Assembly (NCBI GenBank): GCA_903834785.1
Contig: CAILKP010000061.1
Coordinates: forward strand, 62,001-126,000
Length of the DNA stretch: 64,000 nucleotides
Direction of reading: 5' to 3'
Source of the DNA: an uncultured bacterium
GTDB taxonomy: Bacteria; Planctomycetota; Phycisphaerae; Phycisphaerales; UBA1924
The notes beneath the pieces were generated by a model that worked only from the letters and a program-made list of their open reading frames with translations, had not been told where the DNA came from and ran no database searches. Below are positions 15,145 through 24,078 of the stretch, piece after piece (within the stretch, counting starts at the first letter, position 1; every line of letters begins with the position of its first letter). The position numbers and the translations under genes were made by a program.

Positions 15145-16029
15145 TCAGCGGCCGAGGACTTTTTCGGGGTTGGCGTAGATGCTGGGCTTGCCAAGGGCGT
15201 TCTCGGCGCGGACCTGCTCGGGCGTTGCGCTGCCGAAGAGGGCACGGGGGAACTCCTTGCCGCCGATGCCGGCGACGTGGCCATCACCGAAGGCGGCGTT
15301 GGCGATGCCGTTTGTGCCCGGGTGGCGGAAGCCGATGCGGTTGTTGGTCACGCCGACCTGGTTGTCGCGCTGACGGCCGGCGTAGACGCCATCGGCCAGG
15401 GCGATGAGCTGGGCGGGGCGGGCGAAGGCGGAGAGGCGAGTCTGCCGGATGGTGACGCGGTTGCCGCCGGGGCCGTAGCCGACGCTGGCGGTGTAGAAGA
15501 GATCGGGGATGATGTCGACCTCGCCGCCGATGGGGTTGTCGGCGTTGATCCAGTAGGCGACGCGGATGATTTTGTCGAAGCCGCGGGCGGGGATGGTGAC
15601 GGCAACGTTGGCCGTGCCGAGGCGCTCGAAGGGCCAGTCGTGCCAGCCTTTGGGGTTGTTGGGGTCAGAGACGGTGTTGCCGGTGGCGACGCCGGCGACA
15701 TCGACGGTGTCGGGGCAGTAGAAGGGATTGCCGCCTTTGGTGTCGTTGCCGGCGATGTAGCCGTCGCGGTCGAGGATGCAGGCCCAGCCGTCGAGCGGGA
15801 CACCGGGGCCGCCGGTGGTGCCCGTCATGTTGTACGAGGGGATGACGGCTTCTTTGTGGTCGTTGTTGTACAAGACGAAGCCCTGGCCGCTGCTGCGCAG
15901 GTTGGCGGCGCAGACGACGGTGCGGCTGGCCTTGCGGGACTGGCCGAGCGACGGGAGCAGGATGCCCACGAGCAAGGCGATGACGGCGATGACGACGAGG
16001 AGTTCGATGAGGGTGAAGGCCCGGCGCAT
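15145..16029 (-). CDS. Prepilin-like (DUF1559-type) protein with H-x-DGH tail
   Basis: The first residues, MRRAFTLIELLVVIAVIALL, are a type IV prepilin/pseudopilin N-terminal methylation motif with its hydrophobic helix; cleavage is expected before the Phe. The rest (294 residues in total) is the beta-rich, extracytoplasmic domain of the planctomycete family, ending with FRHPGTNGIANAAFGDGH, the H-x-G-x-N-x(n)-F-x-DGH motif typical of these proteins. Many paralogues occur per genome; their job is unknown but they depend on a prepilin peptidase and are thought to be surface or T2SS-related. The gene stands alone between repeat copy B and the rluA-type gene. Confidence 0.9.
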   Translation of the reverse strand: MRRAFTLIELLVVIAVIALLVGILLPSLGQSRKASRTVVCAANLRSSGQGFVLYNNDHKEAVIPSYNMTGTTGGPGVPLDGWACILDRDGYIAGNDTKGGNPFYCPDTVDVAGVATGNTVSDPNNPKGWHDWPFERLGTANVAVTIPARGFDKIIRVAYWINADNPIGGEVDIIPDLFYTASVGYGPGGNRVTIRQTRLSAFARPAQLIALADGVYAGRQRDNQVGVTNNRIGFRHPGTNGIANAAFGDGHVAGIGGKEFPRALFGSATPEQVRAENALGKPSIYANPEKVLGR

Positions 16030-16137
16030 CGGAGAACGTAGACGCGGGAGCGATCGGTGAGACGGATGCGGCGGCTACGAGGCTCCTAACACATGGCCAA
16101 GGTTGTGCGAAGGCGGTGGGCGCGGCGTGCTGCGGGA

Positions 16138-17727
16138 TTACTCACCCAGCAGGGCGGGGATGGTGAGGATGGAGCCCTGTGGGGGAGGGTCGAGGAACTC
16201 GGTGGCGTTGGGGAGTTGGCGGAGGCGGGAGATGAGGTCGTGGAGGTCTTTGGGCAGGGGGGCGATGAAGCGGGTGGGCGTGTTGGTGATGGGGTGGCGG
16301 ATGCTGAGCATGGCGGCGTGGAGGGCGACGCGGGAGACCAGCGGCGTAGGTGGCTGGCCTTTGGTTTTGGGCGGGAGCGTGAGGATGCTGCCGCCGTACA
16401 TGTCATCGGCCAGGAGGGGGTAGCCGCGGTGCTGCATGTGGACGCGGATCTGGTGGGTGCGGCCGGTTTTGAGTTCGACTTCGATGAGGGAGAGCTTGCC
16501 GCCGTGGGTGCGGTGGCCCAGGGGTGACGCGCCCTCGGTGTTGCGGGCATCGAGCTCGGGCACGGTGTAGCGGCCCAGGACGCGGTAGATGGTGACCGAG
16601 GGTTTGCCGAGGTGGTCGTGACGGACGACGTGCATCTCGCGGTAGCCCTTTTCGCGCGAGGGGTGCGGGCCCAGGGGTTCATCGATGATGTCGATGGCGG
16701 GCTCGACATGGCCGTGGACGACGGCGATGTAGCGTTTGTCGGTGGTGCGGCGTTCGAACTGGCCGGCGAGCTTCCAGTGAGCTTCCTCGGAGCGGGCGAA
16801 GATGATGACGCCGCTGGTCTGACGGTCGAGCCGGTGGACGACGCCGGGGCGGGCGAACTCGCTGCCGACTTTGGAGAGCTGGGCGGACGGGCCGCCGATG
16901 CGGCTGTTGTGCATGAGGTACCAGGTCAGGGCGTTGACCATGGTGCCGCCTTTTTGGGCGCGGGCGGGGTGGACGATGATGTCGGGGGTCTTGTTGACCA
17001 CGACCATGTGCTCATCTTCGAACATGACATCGAGCGGGATGTTCTCGGGGGCGATGTGCTCGGCCGGAGGGGGCGGCACACGGACCGTGACCATGTCATT
17101 GAGCTTGAGCTTGGTGGAGTTTTTGCCGGGGCGGCCGTTGACGGTGACCTGGCCGTCCTCGATGAGCTGCTGGAGCTGCGAGCGGCTCATGAAGGTGATG
17201 CGGTCGCAGAGGTACTTGTCGAGGCGCTTGTCGAGGTTGCGGGTGAGGTGGAAGGTGACAACCTGCGGCTGGAGCTGGAGCGGTGCGGCGGGAGAGGCTG
17301 AGATTGAGGGGGGGAGGACGGGGAGATCGTCATCTTCTGCCGCGGCATCGTCGTGGAGGATGGGGGCGGTGTCGTCGGGCGCGTGGGCGATGGCGGCGGA
17401 GGGCGTAGTGGCGGCGGCGGACTGGCCGTGGAGGAGCATCTCGCGGGAGACTTCCTGATCATCGGTGAGGGTGCGGGGGGGCGGAGGGGGTGAGGTGGAC
17501 GGAGCCGGCGCGGGGGATGGGGCCGCGGTGAGGGCGGCATCGCGGGCCTGGCGGAAGAGGGCGGCCTTGTCGATCTTGCCGCCGTTTTTGATGAGTTTAC
17601 TGGTGCGGAAGGAGTCGAAGGCGGGCTTGGGGGCTTCGCGCGCGGGGGCGGACTCGGCGGCTGGCGCGGGGGCCGGGGCGGAGGGAGCGGCGGCGGGGGT
17701 CGCGGGTTTTTTGGGTTGCTTGGGCAT
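16138..17727 (-). CDS. RluA-family pseudouridine synthase with long N-terminal extension
   Basis: The C-terminal 350 residues are a standard RluA-type enzyme: S4 RNA-binding domain (about residues 165-225, RLDKYLCDRITFMSRSQLQQ), then the catalytic core with HRLDRQTSG near residue 300 (the Asp is catalytic) and the substrate-binding KTGRTHQIRVHMQHRGYPLL. It converts uridines in 23S rRNA to pseudouridine. The specific position cannot be told. About 160 residues precede the S4 domain: Pro/Ala-rich, disordered, with a conserved-looking FDSFRTSKLIKNGGKIDKAA stretch. The downstream lipoprotein peptidase gene starts upstream and its stop abuts this gene's start, so the three genes 16138-20085 may be one transcript. 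Confidence 0.93.
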   Translation of the reverse strand: MPKQPKKPATPAAAPSAPAPAPAAESAPAREAPKPAFDSFRTSKLIKNGGKIDKAALFRQARDAALTAAPSPAPAPSTSPPPPPRTLTDDQEVSREMLLHGQSAAATTPSAAIAHAPDDTAPILHDDAAAEDDDLPVLPPSISASPAAPLQLQPQVVTFHLTRNLDKRLDKYLCDRITFMSRSQLQQLIEDGQVTVNGRPGKNSTKLKLNDMVTVRVPPPPAEHIAPENIPLDVMFEDEHMVVVNKTPDIIVHPARAQKGGTMVNALTWYLMHNSRIGGPSAQLSKVGSEFARPGVVHRLDRQTSGVIIFARSEEAHWKLAGQFERRTTDKRYIAVVHGHVEPAIDIIDEPLGPHPSREKGYREMHVVRHDHLGKPSVTIYRVLGRYTVPELDARNTEGASPLGHRTHGGKLSLIEVELKTGRTHQIRVHMQHRGYPLLADDMYGGSILTLPPKTKGQPPTPLVSRVALHAAMLSIRHPITNTPTRFIAPLPKDLHDLISRLRQLPNATEFLDPPPQGSILTIPALLGE

Positions 17728-19005
17728 TTACCGGCGGGAGATGCGGAGTTCGATGTCGCGGGCGCGGGCAGAGGGGCCGGTGCCGACGACGGTGGTGCGG
17801 TCATCGGCCACGAAGGTGACGGTCCAGCGGTCGTCGCTGAGGGTGATGCTGCCGGTGCGCGACCAAGCGGCGGCGAGCATGGCATCGGGCAGGAGGCCCT
17901 TGGCGAAGGGTTTGCTGCCGGTGACGGTGGGGATGGACTCGGTGGCGGGGTCGCTGCGGAGGAGTGTGTCGCGTGTGGCGGCGCCGGGGACGGAGGCGAG
18001 GATGATGCCGCCCTTGGAGGCGATGGCAAGGTCATCGTGGCCGAGGATGGAGAGGCGGATGCCGGAGATGGTGCCCTTGGTGCGATCAACGGTGACGCGG
18101 GAGGCGTCCATGACCACCGCGGCACGGTCGCCCAGGGGGCGGATGTGGCCGGTGCCGAGTTCGACGGCGATGGCGGAGTTTTCCTCGATGCCGATGCCGA
18201 ACTTTTTCTCACCGACGATGAGGGCGACGGCGAGGCGGCCGTAGCGGCCGCGGGCGAAGAAGTGCTGATCGGTGACGAAGGTCTCGACGAAGCCGAGGCC
18301 CTGGTCGAGGATGGAGGCGGGATCGACGGGGGGCTCGGGCGGTGTGGCCGCGGCGGTGCGGCTGGGGCGGGGCACGTTGCCGAGGAGGGCGGTGAGCCAC
18401 TTGTCGCTGTCGCCGCCGGTGAGCATCTGCTGGCTCATCATGGCGGCGCCGGCGGAGGTGCCGCCGACGACGCCGCCGCGGAGGGTGACGAGGCGGCGGA
18501 TCTCGGCGAGTGCGGGGCGGTCCTGGCCGTTGTTGATCAGCGTGGCGGTGATGCGTTTTTGATCACCACCGACGAACCAGACGCCGCCGAGGTTCTCGAT
18601 GAGTTTGACGGTCTCGGGGCTGTCGGCCCCGGCGGTGTTGCCGCTGCGGAGGGGGAGTTCGCTGATGCGTTCGGGGGCGATGCCGTGGAGGATCATGGCC
18701 TTGCGCGCGCTGCCGACAGATTGGTCGGGCACGCTGGTGGCGGCGCCGACGATGCCGATGGGCTTGTCCTTGGTGCCATCGGCGAAGGCGCCCCAGACGG
18801 TGCCGTTTTCTTCATCGGTGGCGCCGCCGGCGATGACGAGGCGGCCAGAGGGGCCTGTGGTGCAGCCGGTGAGGAGGATGGCGGCGGTGAGGCAGGTGAG
18901 GAGGCGGATGGCGGAAGAGAAAGGCACACCGCCTGGAAGGGCGGTGCCACGCGGGGTGCTGCGGGGGCTGGCATGCGGGCGGATTGATTGGGCGAGGTGG
19001 TGCAT
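17728..19005 (-). CDS. Exported cyanophycinase-like S51 peptidase
   Basis: A signal peptide ends in a lipobox-like LLTGC at about residue 48, so this is probably an exported lipoprotein. The mature part has the S51 fold: GRLVIAGGATDEENG near the start, GVWFVGGDQKRIT, and the nucleophile elbow GGTSAGAAM around residue 183 with the catalytic Ser. In characterised cyanophycinases this enzyme cuts cyanophycin (an Asp-Arg polymer) to beta-Asp-Arg dipeptides; other S51 members cleave Asp-X dipeptides. The downstream-encoded neighbour is an isoaspartyl peptidase, as in cyanophycin-use gene pairs. The stop abuts the start of the RluA gene, and only 3 bases separate its ATG from the stop of the isoaspartyl peptidase gene. 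Confidence 0.88.
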   Translation of the reverse strand: MHHLAQSIRPHASPRSTPRGTALPGGVPFSSAIRLLTCLTAAILLTGCTTGPSGRLVIAGGATDEENGTVWGAFADGTKDKPIGIVGAATSVPDQSVGSARKAMILHGIAPERISELPLRSGNTAGADSPETVKLIENLGGVWFVGGDQKRITATLINNGQDRPALAEIRRLVTLRGGVVGGTSAGAAMMSQQMLTGGDSDKWLTALLGNVPRPSRTAAATPPEPPVDPASILDQGLGFVETFVTDQHFFARGRYGRLAVALIVGEKKFGIGIEENSAIAVELGTGHIRPLGDRAAVVMDASRVTVDRTKGTISGIRLSILGHDDLAIASKGGIILASVPGAATRDTLLRSDPATESIPTVTGSKPFAKGLLPDAMLAAAWSRTGSITLSDDRWTVTFVADDRTTVVGTGPSARARDIELRISRR

Positions 19006-19008
19006 GGG

Positions 19009-20085
19009 TTATTCCCAGATCTTGACCAGGCGGAGCCCCCCACTGCTGGCGGCGGCGCGGAACATGCCTTCGGAGTTGAACGGCATGGAGATGGAACCAT
19101 CGCGCGAGACGGCGATGAGGCCGCCATCGTCGGGGCTGAGGGTTTTGAACACGAGGTGGCGGGCGGCCTGGTCGAGGGTTTCGCCGGCGAGTTCCATTCG
19201 GGCGGCGACCATGCGGGCGACGCCGTGGCGGATGAACTGTTCACCGGTGCCGGTGCAGGAGACAGCGCAGGTGGTGTTGCTGGCGTAGTTGCCGGCGCCG
19301 ATGAGGGGCGAGTCGCCGATGCGGCCGAAGCGCTTGCCGGTCATGCCGCCGGTGCTGGTTGCCGCGGCGAGGTTGCCTTTGGAGTCGCGGACGACGCAGC
19401 CGACGGTGCCGAAGCGGTGCTGTGGGTTTGAGGGGGCGAGGGTGTCGATGGGCAGGGGTGATGCCGCGGCGGCGGGCTTGGCGGCCTGCTCTTTGAGGTG
19501 GTCATCGAGCATTTTGCGGCGGCGGGGCGTGATGAAGGAGTCGTTGGGCACGCGGGTGACGCCCTGGGTTGTTGCGAAGTCCTCGGCACCGTCACCGGCG
19601 AGCAGGACGTGGGGCGTTTTGAGCATGACCAGGCGGGCCAGGGAGATGGGGTTCTTGACGGTGCGGACACCGGCGACGGCACCGCACTTGAGCGTCGCGC
19701 CATCCATGATGGAGGAGTCGAGTTCGACGGTGCCTTTGGCGGTGAGGGCGGCGCCGCGGCCGGCGTTGAAGAGTTCGTTGTCCTCAAGCATACGGACGAC
19801 GGCCTCGGCGACATCGAGGGCGGACTGGCCGGCGGCGAGGCGGCGGGTGCCTTCATCGAGGGCGGCGGCGAGGGCGGACTCGTAGGCGGCGACGAGTTCT
19901 TTGGGAGAGTCCTTATCGATGGTGCCTGCGCCGCCGTGGAGGGCGATGGACCAGGAGCCGGGGGTGGCGGCTGGCGGGGCGACGAGCGATGAGGACGATG
20001 ACCCGGCGGAGGAGGCGGAACAGCCGGTGAGGCATGCCGCGGCGGCGGCGAGGGAGGCGAGCATGACCAGGGAGGTAAACGTCAT
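19009..20085 (-). CDS. Exported isoaspartyl peptidase/L-asparaginase (Ntn hydrolase)
   Basis: A lipoprotein-type signal peptide (residues 1-22, CLTGC) precedes an N-terminal-nucleophile hydrolase of the type 2 asparaginase family. Family marks: SIALHGGAGTI near residue 48, LFNAGRGAALTAKGTVELD, and the autoprocessing site FGTVGCVVRD with the catalytic Thr at about residue 226, then GDSPLIGAGNYA and CTGTGE. It cuts beta-aspartyl dipeptides, the product of cyanophycinase, giving Asp and Arg. ATG at 20085 is fixed by the lipoprotein signal; the frame is open far upstream (to 22245) but only as an antisense shadow of the hydrolase and AlkD genes. Its start codon touches that of the divergent hydrolase (CATATG). 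Confidence 0.9.
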   Translation of the reverse strand: MTFTSLVMLASLAAAAACLTGCSASSAGSSSSSLVAPPAATPGSWSIALHGGAGTIDKDSPKELVAAYESALAAALDEGTRRLAAGQSALDVAEAVVRMLEDNELFNAGRGAALTAKGTVELDSSIMDGATLKCGAVAGVRTVKNPISLARLVMLKTPHVLLAGDGAEDFATTQGVTRVPNDSFITPRRRKMLDDHLKEQAAKPAAAASPLPIDTLAPSNPQHRFGTVGCVVRDSKGNLAAATSTGGMTGKRFGRIGDSPLIGAGNYASNTTCAVSCTGTGEQFIRHGVARMVAARMELAGETLDQAARHLVFKTLSPDDGGLIAVSRDGSISMPFNSEGMFRAAASSGGLRLVKIWE

Positions 20086-20151
20086 ATGAAGCGAGCGTAT
20101 CGCCGGAGGGCGGGTGAGGACGGGCGGCGGGCGGGGCCAATACCGTTGGAG

Positions 20152-21159
20152 ATGCGTAACACGAGGGCCGCGGAACTGTTCGGGCTGATGGCGGTGCTGG
20201 CGGCGATGCTGGTGCTGCCGGGGTGCTTGGCGATGGACTTTGTGCCGGCGGGCAAGGCGGTGAGCAAGGTGCCCGAGGGGGTGCGGGAGGTGCGGTTTGC
20301 CTCGACTGATGGGGTGACGGTGCACGGGTGGCAGTTTGAACCGCGGGAGACGGAGACGACGCGGGGGCTGGACCCGGCGGGCGGAGGGAAGACGGGGCAT
20401 GCCGTGGTGTTCTGCCACGGGGTGTATGACTCGGTGAACACGAACATGTGCGAGTACCTGACGGCCGCGGGCTTTCGGGTGCTGAGCTTTGACTATCGGG
20501 GGTTTGGTAGCTCGACGGCGGCGGCGAAGACGAATCTGGGGTTTGCGGATGATGCCGCGGCGGCGGTGGCGTTTGTACGCGGGCTGCCGGAGGTGGACCC
20601 CAAGCGGGTGGTGGTGGTCGGGCACTCGATGGGCGGGGTGTATGCGATGGCGGCGGGGTCGATGGCGGAGCGGGCGGGGGAGCCGGTGCTGGGGGTGGTG
20701 AGCTCGTCGGCATTCAGCAACTGGCGGTCGATCAGCAACTATCACATTCCGGTGCTGGGGCTGCTGGCTGGCGGGGTTTGGGGGCCGGAGCCGACGTACT
20801 GGGCGGGGCGGCTGGGCGGGACGCACCTGCTGATCACGCATACGACTCGTGACAGGGATGTGCCGGCGTGGCACTCGCTGGAACTGGTGAAACATGCGAT
20901 TGACGCGGGGACACCGACGGAGGTGTTCATGCCGGCGTATGGCGGACATGTCAGTACGTATCTGCCCCGACCCAAGGACGAGGCGAGCGAGTGGCCGTTT
21001 GACGGGCCGGGGGTGTATGCGGCGGGGGAGCACATTGTGCGGTGGATTGGCGGGCGGCTGCGTGAGCCGGTGGCCAAGCGACCGCTGAGCCCGCTGGAGC
21101 GTGCACCGGCCCGGCCAGCGGGGCAGGGCGCGGGTGGCAAGGGCGAGCGGGGTGGCTGA
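20152..21159 (+). CDS. Exported alpha/beta hydrolase lipoprotein
   Basis: The mature protein is an alpha/beta hydrolase: HG dyad AVVFCHGVYDS, nucleophile elbow GHSMGG, and a late His in YGGHVS. From the ATG at 20152 the N-terminus is a clean lipoprotein signal (MRNTRAAELFGLMAVLAAML, then VLPGC). An ATG at 20086, with GGAGG 10 bases upstream, would add 22 basic residues; I prefer 20152 for the signal peptide but the longer form is possible. It belongs to the S9/'BAAT-like' small lipases without an obvious substrate. It is divergent from the asparaginase gene. Confidence 0.8.
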   Translation: MRNTRAAELFGLMAVLAAMLVLPGCLAMDFVPAGKAVSKVPEGVREVRFASTDGVTVHGWQFEPRETETTRGLDPAGGGKTGHAVVFCHGVYDSVNTNMCEYLTAAGFRVLSFDYRGFGSSTAAAKTNLGFADDAAAAVAFVRGLPEVDPKRVVVVGHSMGGVYAMAAGSMAERAGEPVLGVVSSSAFSNWRSISNYHIPVLGLLAGGVWGPEPTYWAGRLGGTHLLITHTTRDRDVPAWHSLELVKHAIDAGTPTEVFMPAYGGHVSTYLPRPKDEASEWPFDGPGVYAAGEHIVRWIGGRLREPVAKRPLSPLERAPARPAGQGAGGKGERGG

Positions 21160-21309
21160 TTTGGGGGAAGCGCTGGCGTGGAAACCCCGGGAAAAACACC
21201 GGTTGCGGCGTCGCGCGGCCGTTTGGATGCCAATCATGCCAGTGGTAACCGCGCCGGAGCGTGGCGACCCGACCGATGCCGCCAGCGGCAGGAAGCAAGA
21301 AGAGCCCCG

Positions 21310-22200
21310 ATGAGCAAAGCCAAAGCGAACACCCCCGCCGTCTCCCCTGCCCTGGAAGGGACGCTCGCCGAGCTGCGCAATCACGGCAGCGAAGCGGTGG
21401 CGGCGGAGTATCGGGCTCGCGGTGCGGCCGGAGAGGTGCTGGGCGTCAAGCAGGCCGACCTGGAGAAGCTGGCCAAGAAGATCGGCACGGACCAGATGCT
21501 GGCCGACTCGCTGTGGATGACCGGCGGGTTTGATGCGCAGTTGCTGGCGGCGATGATCGCTGACCCGGCGAAGGCGGACTTTGCACAACTGGACCGCTGG
21601 GCGAAGGCAACGACGAGCTATCCGGTGGCCGATGCGCTGGGCGCGGTGGCGGGCAAGTCGCCTGCGGTGAGCGTGTGCTTCTCGGCCTGGACGACGCACC
21701 GCGGTGCGGGCGGCGAGCACGTGCACCGCTGCGGATGGAACGCGCTGGCCAGCGGGCTGGCGAACGCGAGCCCGCTTGGGGCGATGACGATCAAGAACGC
21801 GCTGGTGACGATTGAGCGCTCGATGAAGAACGCGCCGAACCGTGTGAAGCAGGCGATGAACGGGGCACTGATTTCCATCGGTGCGTACCGGGATGACTTC
21901 CTGGCCCCGGCGACAGCGCTGGCGCAGAAGCTGGGGACGGTGAAGATTGACCACGGCGACAGCGGCGATGCCGATGTGGACGCGACCAGCGAGATGTCGC
22001 GGCTGCGGGCCGAGCGGCTGAACCCCAAGGCGGCCAAGCCGGCGGCGAAGCCTGCAGCGGCACCGAAGGCGGCTGAGAAGCCCGCCGAGAAGGCCCCGGC
22101 CAAGGCAGCCAAGGAGCCAGCGAAGGCGGAGCCGAAGGTTGCAGCCAAGGCCCCGGCTGCCAAAGCAGCCAAGACGGCAAAAAAGGTCGCCAGCAAGTAA
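21310..22200 (+). CDS. AlkD-like DNA alkylation repair protein with Lys/Ala tail
   Basis: The first 220 residues are HEAT-like helical repeats of the AlkD family (LGVKQADLEKLAKKIG, LADSLWMTGGFDAQLLAAMI, and ALVTIERSMKN). AlkD is a DNA glycosylase for bulky or cationic alkylated bases. Residues about 240-296 form a Lys/Ala/Pro-rich tail (AAKPAAKPAAAPKAAEKPAE and similar), like histone H1 or the tails on other DNA-binding proteins, probably for nonspecific DNA contact. ATG at 21310 is the start; GGAAG or AAGAAGAG precede it, and the longer frame to 21178 does not look like protein. The next gene, coaB, follows 87 bases later. Confidence 0.85.
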   Translation: MSKAKANTPAVSPALEGTLAELRNHGSEAVAAEYRARGAAGEVLGVKQADLEKLAKKIGTDQMLADSLWMTGGFDAQLLAAMIADPAKADFAQLDRWAKATTSYPVADALGAVAGKSPAVSVCFSAWTTHRGAGGEHVHRCGWNALASGLANASPLGAMTIKNALVTIERSMKNAPNRVKQAMNGALISIGAYRDDFLAPATALAQKLGTVKIDHGDSGDADVDATSEMSRLRAERLNPKAAKPAAKPAAAPKAAEKPAEKAPAKAAKEPAKAEPKVAAKAPAAKAAKTAKKVASK

Positions 22201-22287
22201 CTTTGCAAGGCAGGCGGCGTCCAATGCGCGGCGTGGTCCGGTCACGGCGACTGGCCCGCAACGCAGCCTTTTTCGAGTGAGAAGCAG

Positions 22288-23088
22288 ATGGCCACCAAGC
22301 GATCCGGCGGTTCCACCAGCATGTCCCTGTCAGGCCTTGCCGCGGTGCGGCCGGCCAGGGGGTCGCGGGTTGCGGCCAAGCGCGATGCGGAGCGGCCGGT
22401 GATGCTGATTACGGCAGGGCCGACGCACGAGCCGATTGATGCGGTGCGGTTCATCGGGAACCGGTCATCGGGCAAACTGGGGGCGGCGGTTGCTGCCGCG
22501 GCGGCGGAGGCGGGGTGGCGGGTGCTGCTGCTGCTGGGGCCGGTGAAGATTGAGCCGCCGAAGCACCGGCTGATTGCCACGCATCGATTCATGACGACGG
22601 CTGACCTGGAGAAGCTGCTGGGCAAGCACCAGGCGGATGCTGATGCGCTGATCATGGCCGCGGCGGTGGCGGACTTCCGGCCCGGGGCGGTGGCCAAGGG
22701 CGGGAAGCTGCGGCGGACGGCCAAGGGGCTGACGCTGAAGCTGGAGCCGACGCCGGATCTGCTGGCCGGGTGTGCCAAGGCGCGGGCACGCAAGCATCTG
22801 CAGCAGGTGCTGGTGGGCTTTGCGCTGGAGAAGCGGGAGGAGCTGGAAGCATCGGCCAAGGGCAAGCTGGTGCGCAAGGGCGTGGATGCGGTTGTGGCCA
22901 ACGAGCTTGAGACGATGGAGGCCGACACCATCCGCGCGAAGGTGTTCATCGCCGATGGATCGACCGAGGCGCCCAAGGGCAGACTGAGCAAGGTTGAGTT
23001 TGCCCACTGGCTGGTGGAGTTGACCGAGGCGCTGGTGGTGGAGCGGGCACTGAGCGCATCACCGTGCGGGTGCGGCGAGGCGCACTGA
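22288..23088 (+). CDS. coaB: Phosphopantothenate-cysteine ligase, CoaB domain only
   Basis: This 266-residue protein has the CoaB half of the usual CoaBC fusion: ITAGPTHEPIDAVRFIGNRS (CTP/nucleotide-binding loop), then ALIMAAAVADFRPG with its conserved Asp-Phe-x-Pro, and KLEPTPDLL. It joins 4'-phosphopantothenate with cysteine in coenzyme A biosynthesis. The CoaC (decarboxylase) domain that normally precedes it is absent here, so it should be encoded elsewhere in the genome. The first 33 residues are a Ser/Arg-rich extension not needed by the fold; the ATG at 22288 follows GAGTGAGAAG. The C-terminus ends CGCGEAH. Confidence 0.93.
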   Translation: MATKRSGGSTSMSLSGLAAVRPARGSRVAAKRDAERPVMLITAGPTHEPIDAVRFIGNRSSGKLGAAVAAAAAEAGWRVLLLLGPVKIEPPKHRLIATHRFMTTADLEKLLGKHQADADALIMAAAVADFRPGAVAKGGKLRRTAKGLTLKLEPTPDLLAGCAKARARKHLQQVLVGFALEKREELEASAKGKLVRKGVDAVVANELETMEADTIRAKVFIADGSTEAPKGRLSKVEFAHWLVELTEALVVERALSASPCGCGEAH

Positions 23089-23115
23089 CAGCGATGCTGC
23101 GGATGCGGGGCGGGT

Positions 23116-24078
23116 TTAGCGGTTGGCGCGGTACCAGTCGATGGTCTGCTTGAGGCCCTGCTCGAAGCCGACGGCGGCCTTCCAGTTCAGGAGCTTCTGA
23201 GCCTTGTCAGTCGAGAGGCAGCGGCGGGGCTGGCCGTCGGGCTTGGCGGCGTCCCACTCGATGCGGCCCTTAAAGCCGGTGAGCTTGACGATGAGCTCGA
23301 CGAGGTCCTTGATCTTGATCTCGAAGCTGGCGCCCAGGTTGATCGGGGTGGGATCGTCCATGACTTCAGTGGCGCGGACGATGCCCTCGGCGGCATCTTC
23401 GCTGTAGAGGAACTCACGCGAGGCACCACCGGTGCCCCAGCAGATGATCTTGTCATCGTTGCGATCCTGGGCCTCAACGCACTTGCGGATGAGTGCCGGG
23501 ATGACGTGGGAGGATTCGAGATCGAAGTTGTCGTGCGGGCCGTAGAGGTTGACGGGCAGGACGTACGAGCTCTTGAGGTTGTACTGGAGCTTGTACGCGT
23601 CGAGCATCTGCCAGGCGGCCTTTTTGGCGACGCCGTAGGGGGCGTTGGTTTCCTCGGGGTAGCCGTTCCAGAGTTCATCCTCGACGAAGGGGACGGGGGT
23701 GAACTTGGGATAGGCACAGATGGTGCCGACCTGAACGAACTTGCCGCCGCGCTCGACGAGGCCGTCAATGCGGGCCTGCTCGATGAGGTGCAGGGCCATG
23801 GCCATGTTGGCAAAGAAGTAGCGGCCGGGATTCTTGCGGTTGGCGCCGATGCCGCCGACTTCGGCGGCCAGGTGAATGACCACATCGGCCTTGGCACCCT
23901 TGAAGGCGGTGTTGTAGAGCTTGACGACCGAGTCCTTCTCGGTGAGGTCGAAGTCTTTGCGGCGGGGGATGAAGATATCGGACGACGCGACGCCGCGGCG
24001 GGTGAGGGCTGCGACAACGGCCTTACCGAGGAAGCCGGCACCGCCGGTGAGGATGATCTTCTTGCCAGTCAGTTGCAT
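23116..24078 (-). CDS. fcl: GDP-L-fucose synthase
   Basis: The 320-residue product is an NAD(P)-binding extended SDR: TGGAGFLG glycine loop at residue 10, HLAAEVGGIGANRKNPGRYF near 80 and the catalytic Y-x-x-x-K in YGVAKKAAW. The sequences GPHDNFDLESSHVIPALIRK and WGTGGASREFLYSEDAAE are specific marks of GDP-fucose synthase (epimerase-reductase), the last step from GDP-mannose to GDP-L-fucose. ATG at 24078 gives MQLTGKKIILTGG; the longer frame to 24288 is noncoding. It stands by itself here, 4 kb from the polysaccharide operon, and probably feeds surface glycan synthesis. Confidence 0.95.
   Translation of the reverse strand: MQLTGKKIILTGGAGFLGKAVVAALTRRGVASSDIFIPRRKDFDLTEKDSVVKLYNTAFKGAKADVVIHLAAEVGGIGANRKNPGRYFFANMAMALHLIEQARIDGLVERGGKFVQVGTICAYPKFTPVPFVEDELWNGYPEETNAPYGVAKKAAWQMLDAYKLQYNLKSSYVLPVNLYGPHDNFDLESSHVIPALIRKCVEAQDRNDDKIICWGTGGASREFLYSEDAAEGIVRATEVMDDPTPINLGASFEIKIKDLVELIVKLTGFKGRIEWDAAKPDGQPRRCLSTDKAQKLLNWKAAVGFEQGLKQTIDWYRANR

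Noticed and set aside
14691-15287. 198-residue frame upstream of the NB-ARC remnant
   Set aside because: Runs through repeat copy B and out of the known NB-ARC frame; no family match.
19009-22245. 1,078-residue frame that includes the asparaginase
   Set aside because: Only 20085-19009 is coding; the rest is the antisense of the hydrolase and AlkD genes. The lipoprotein signal at residue 1 from 20085 fixes the start.
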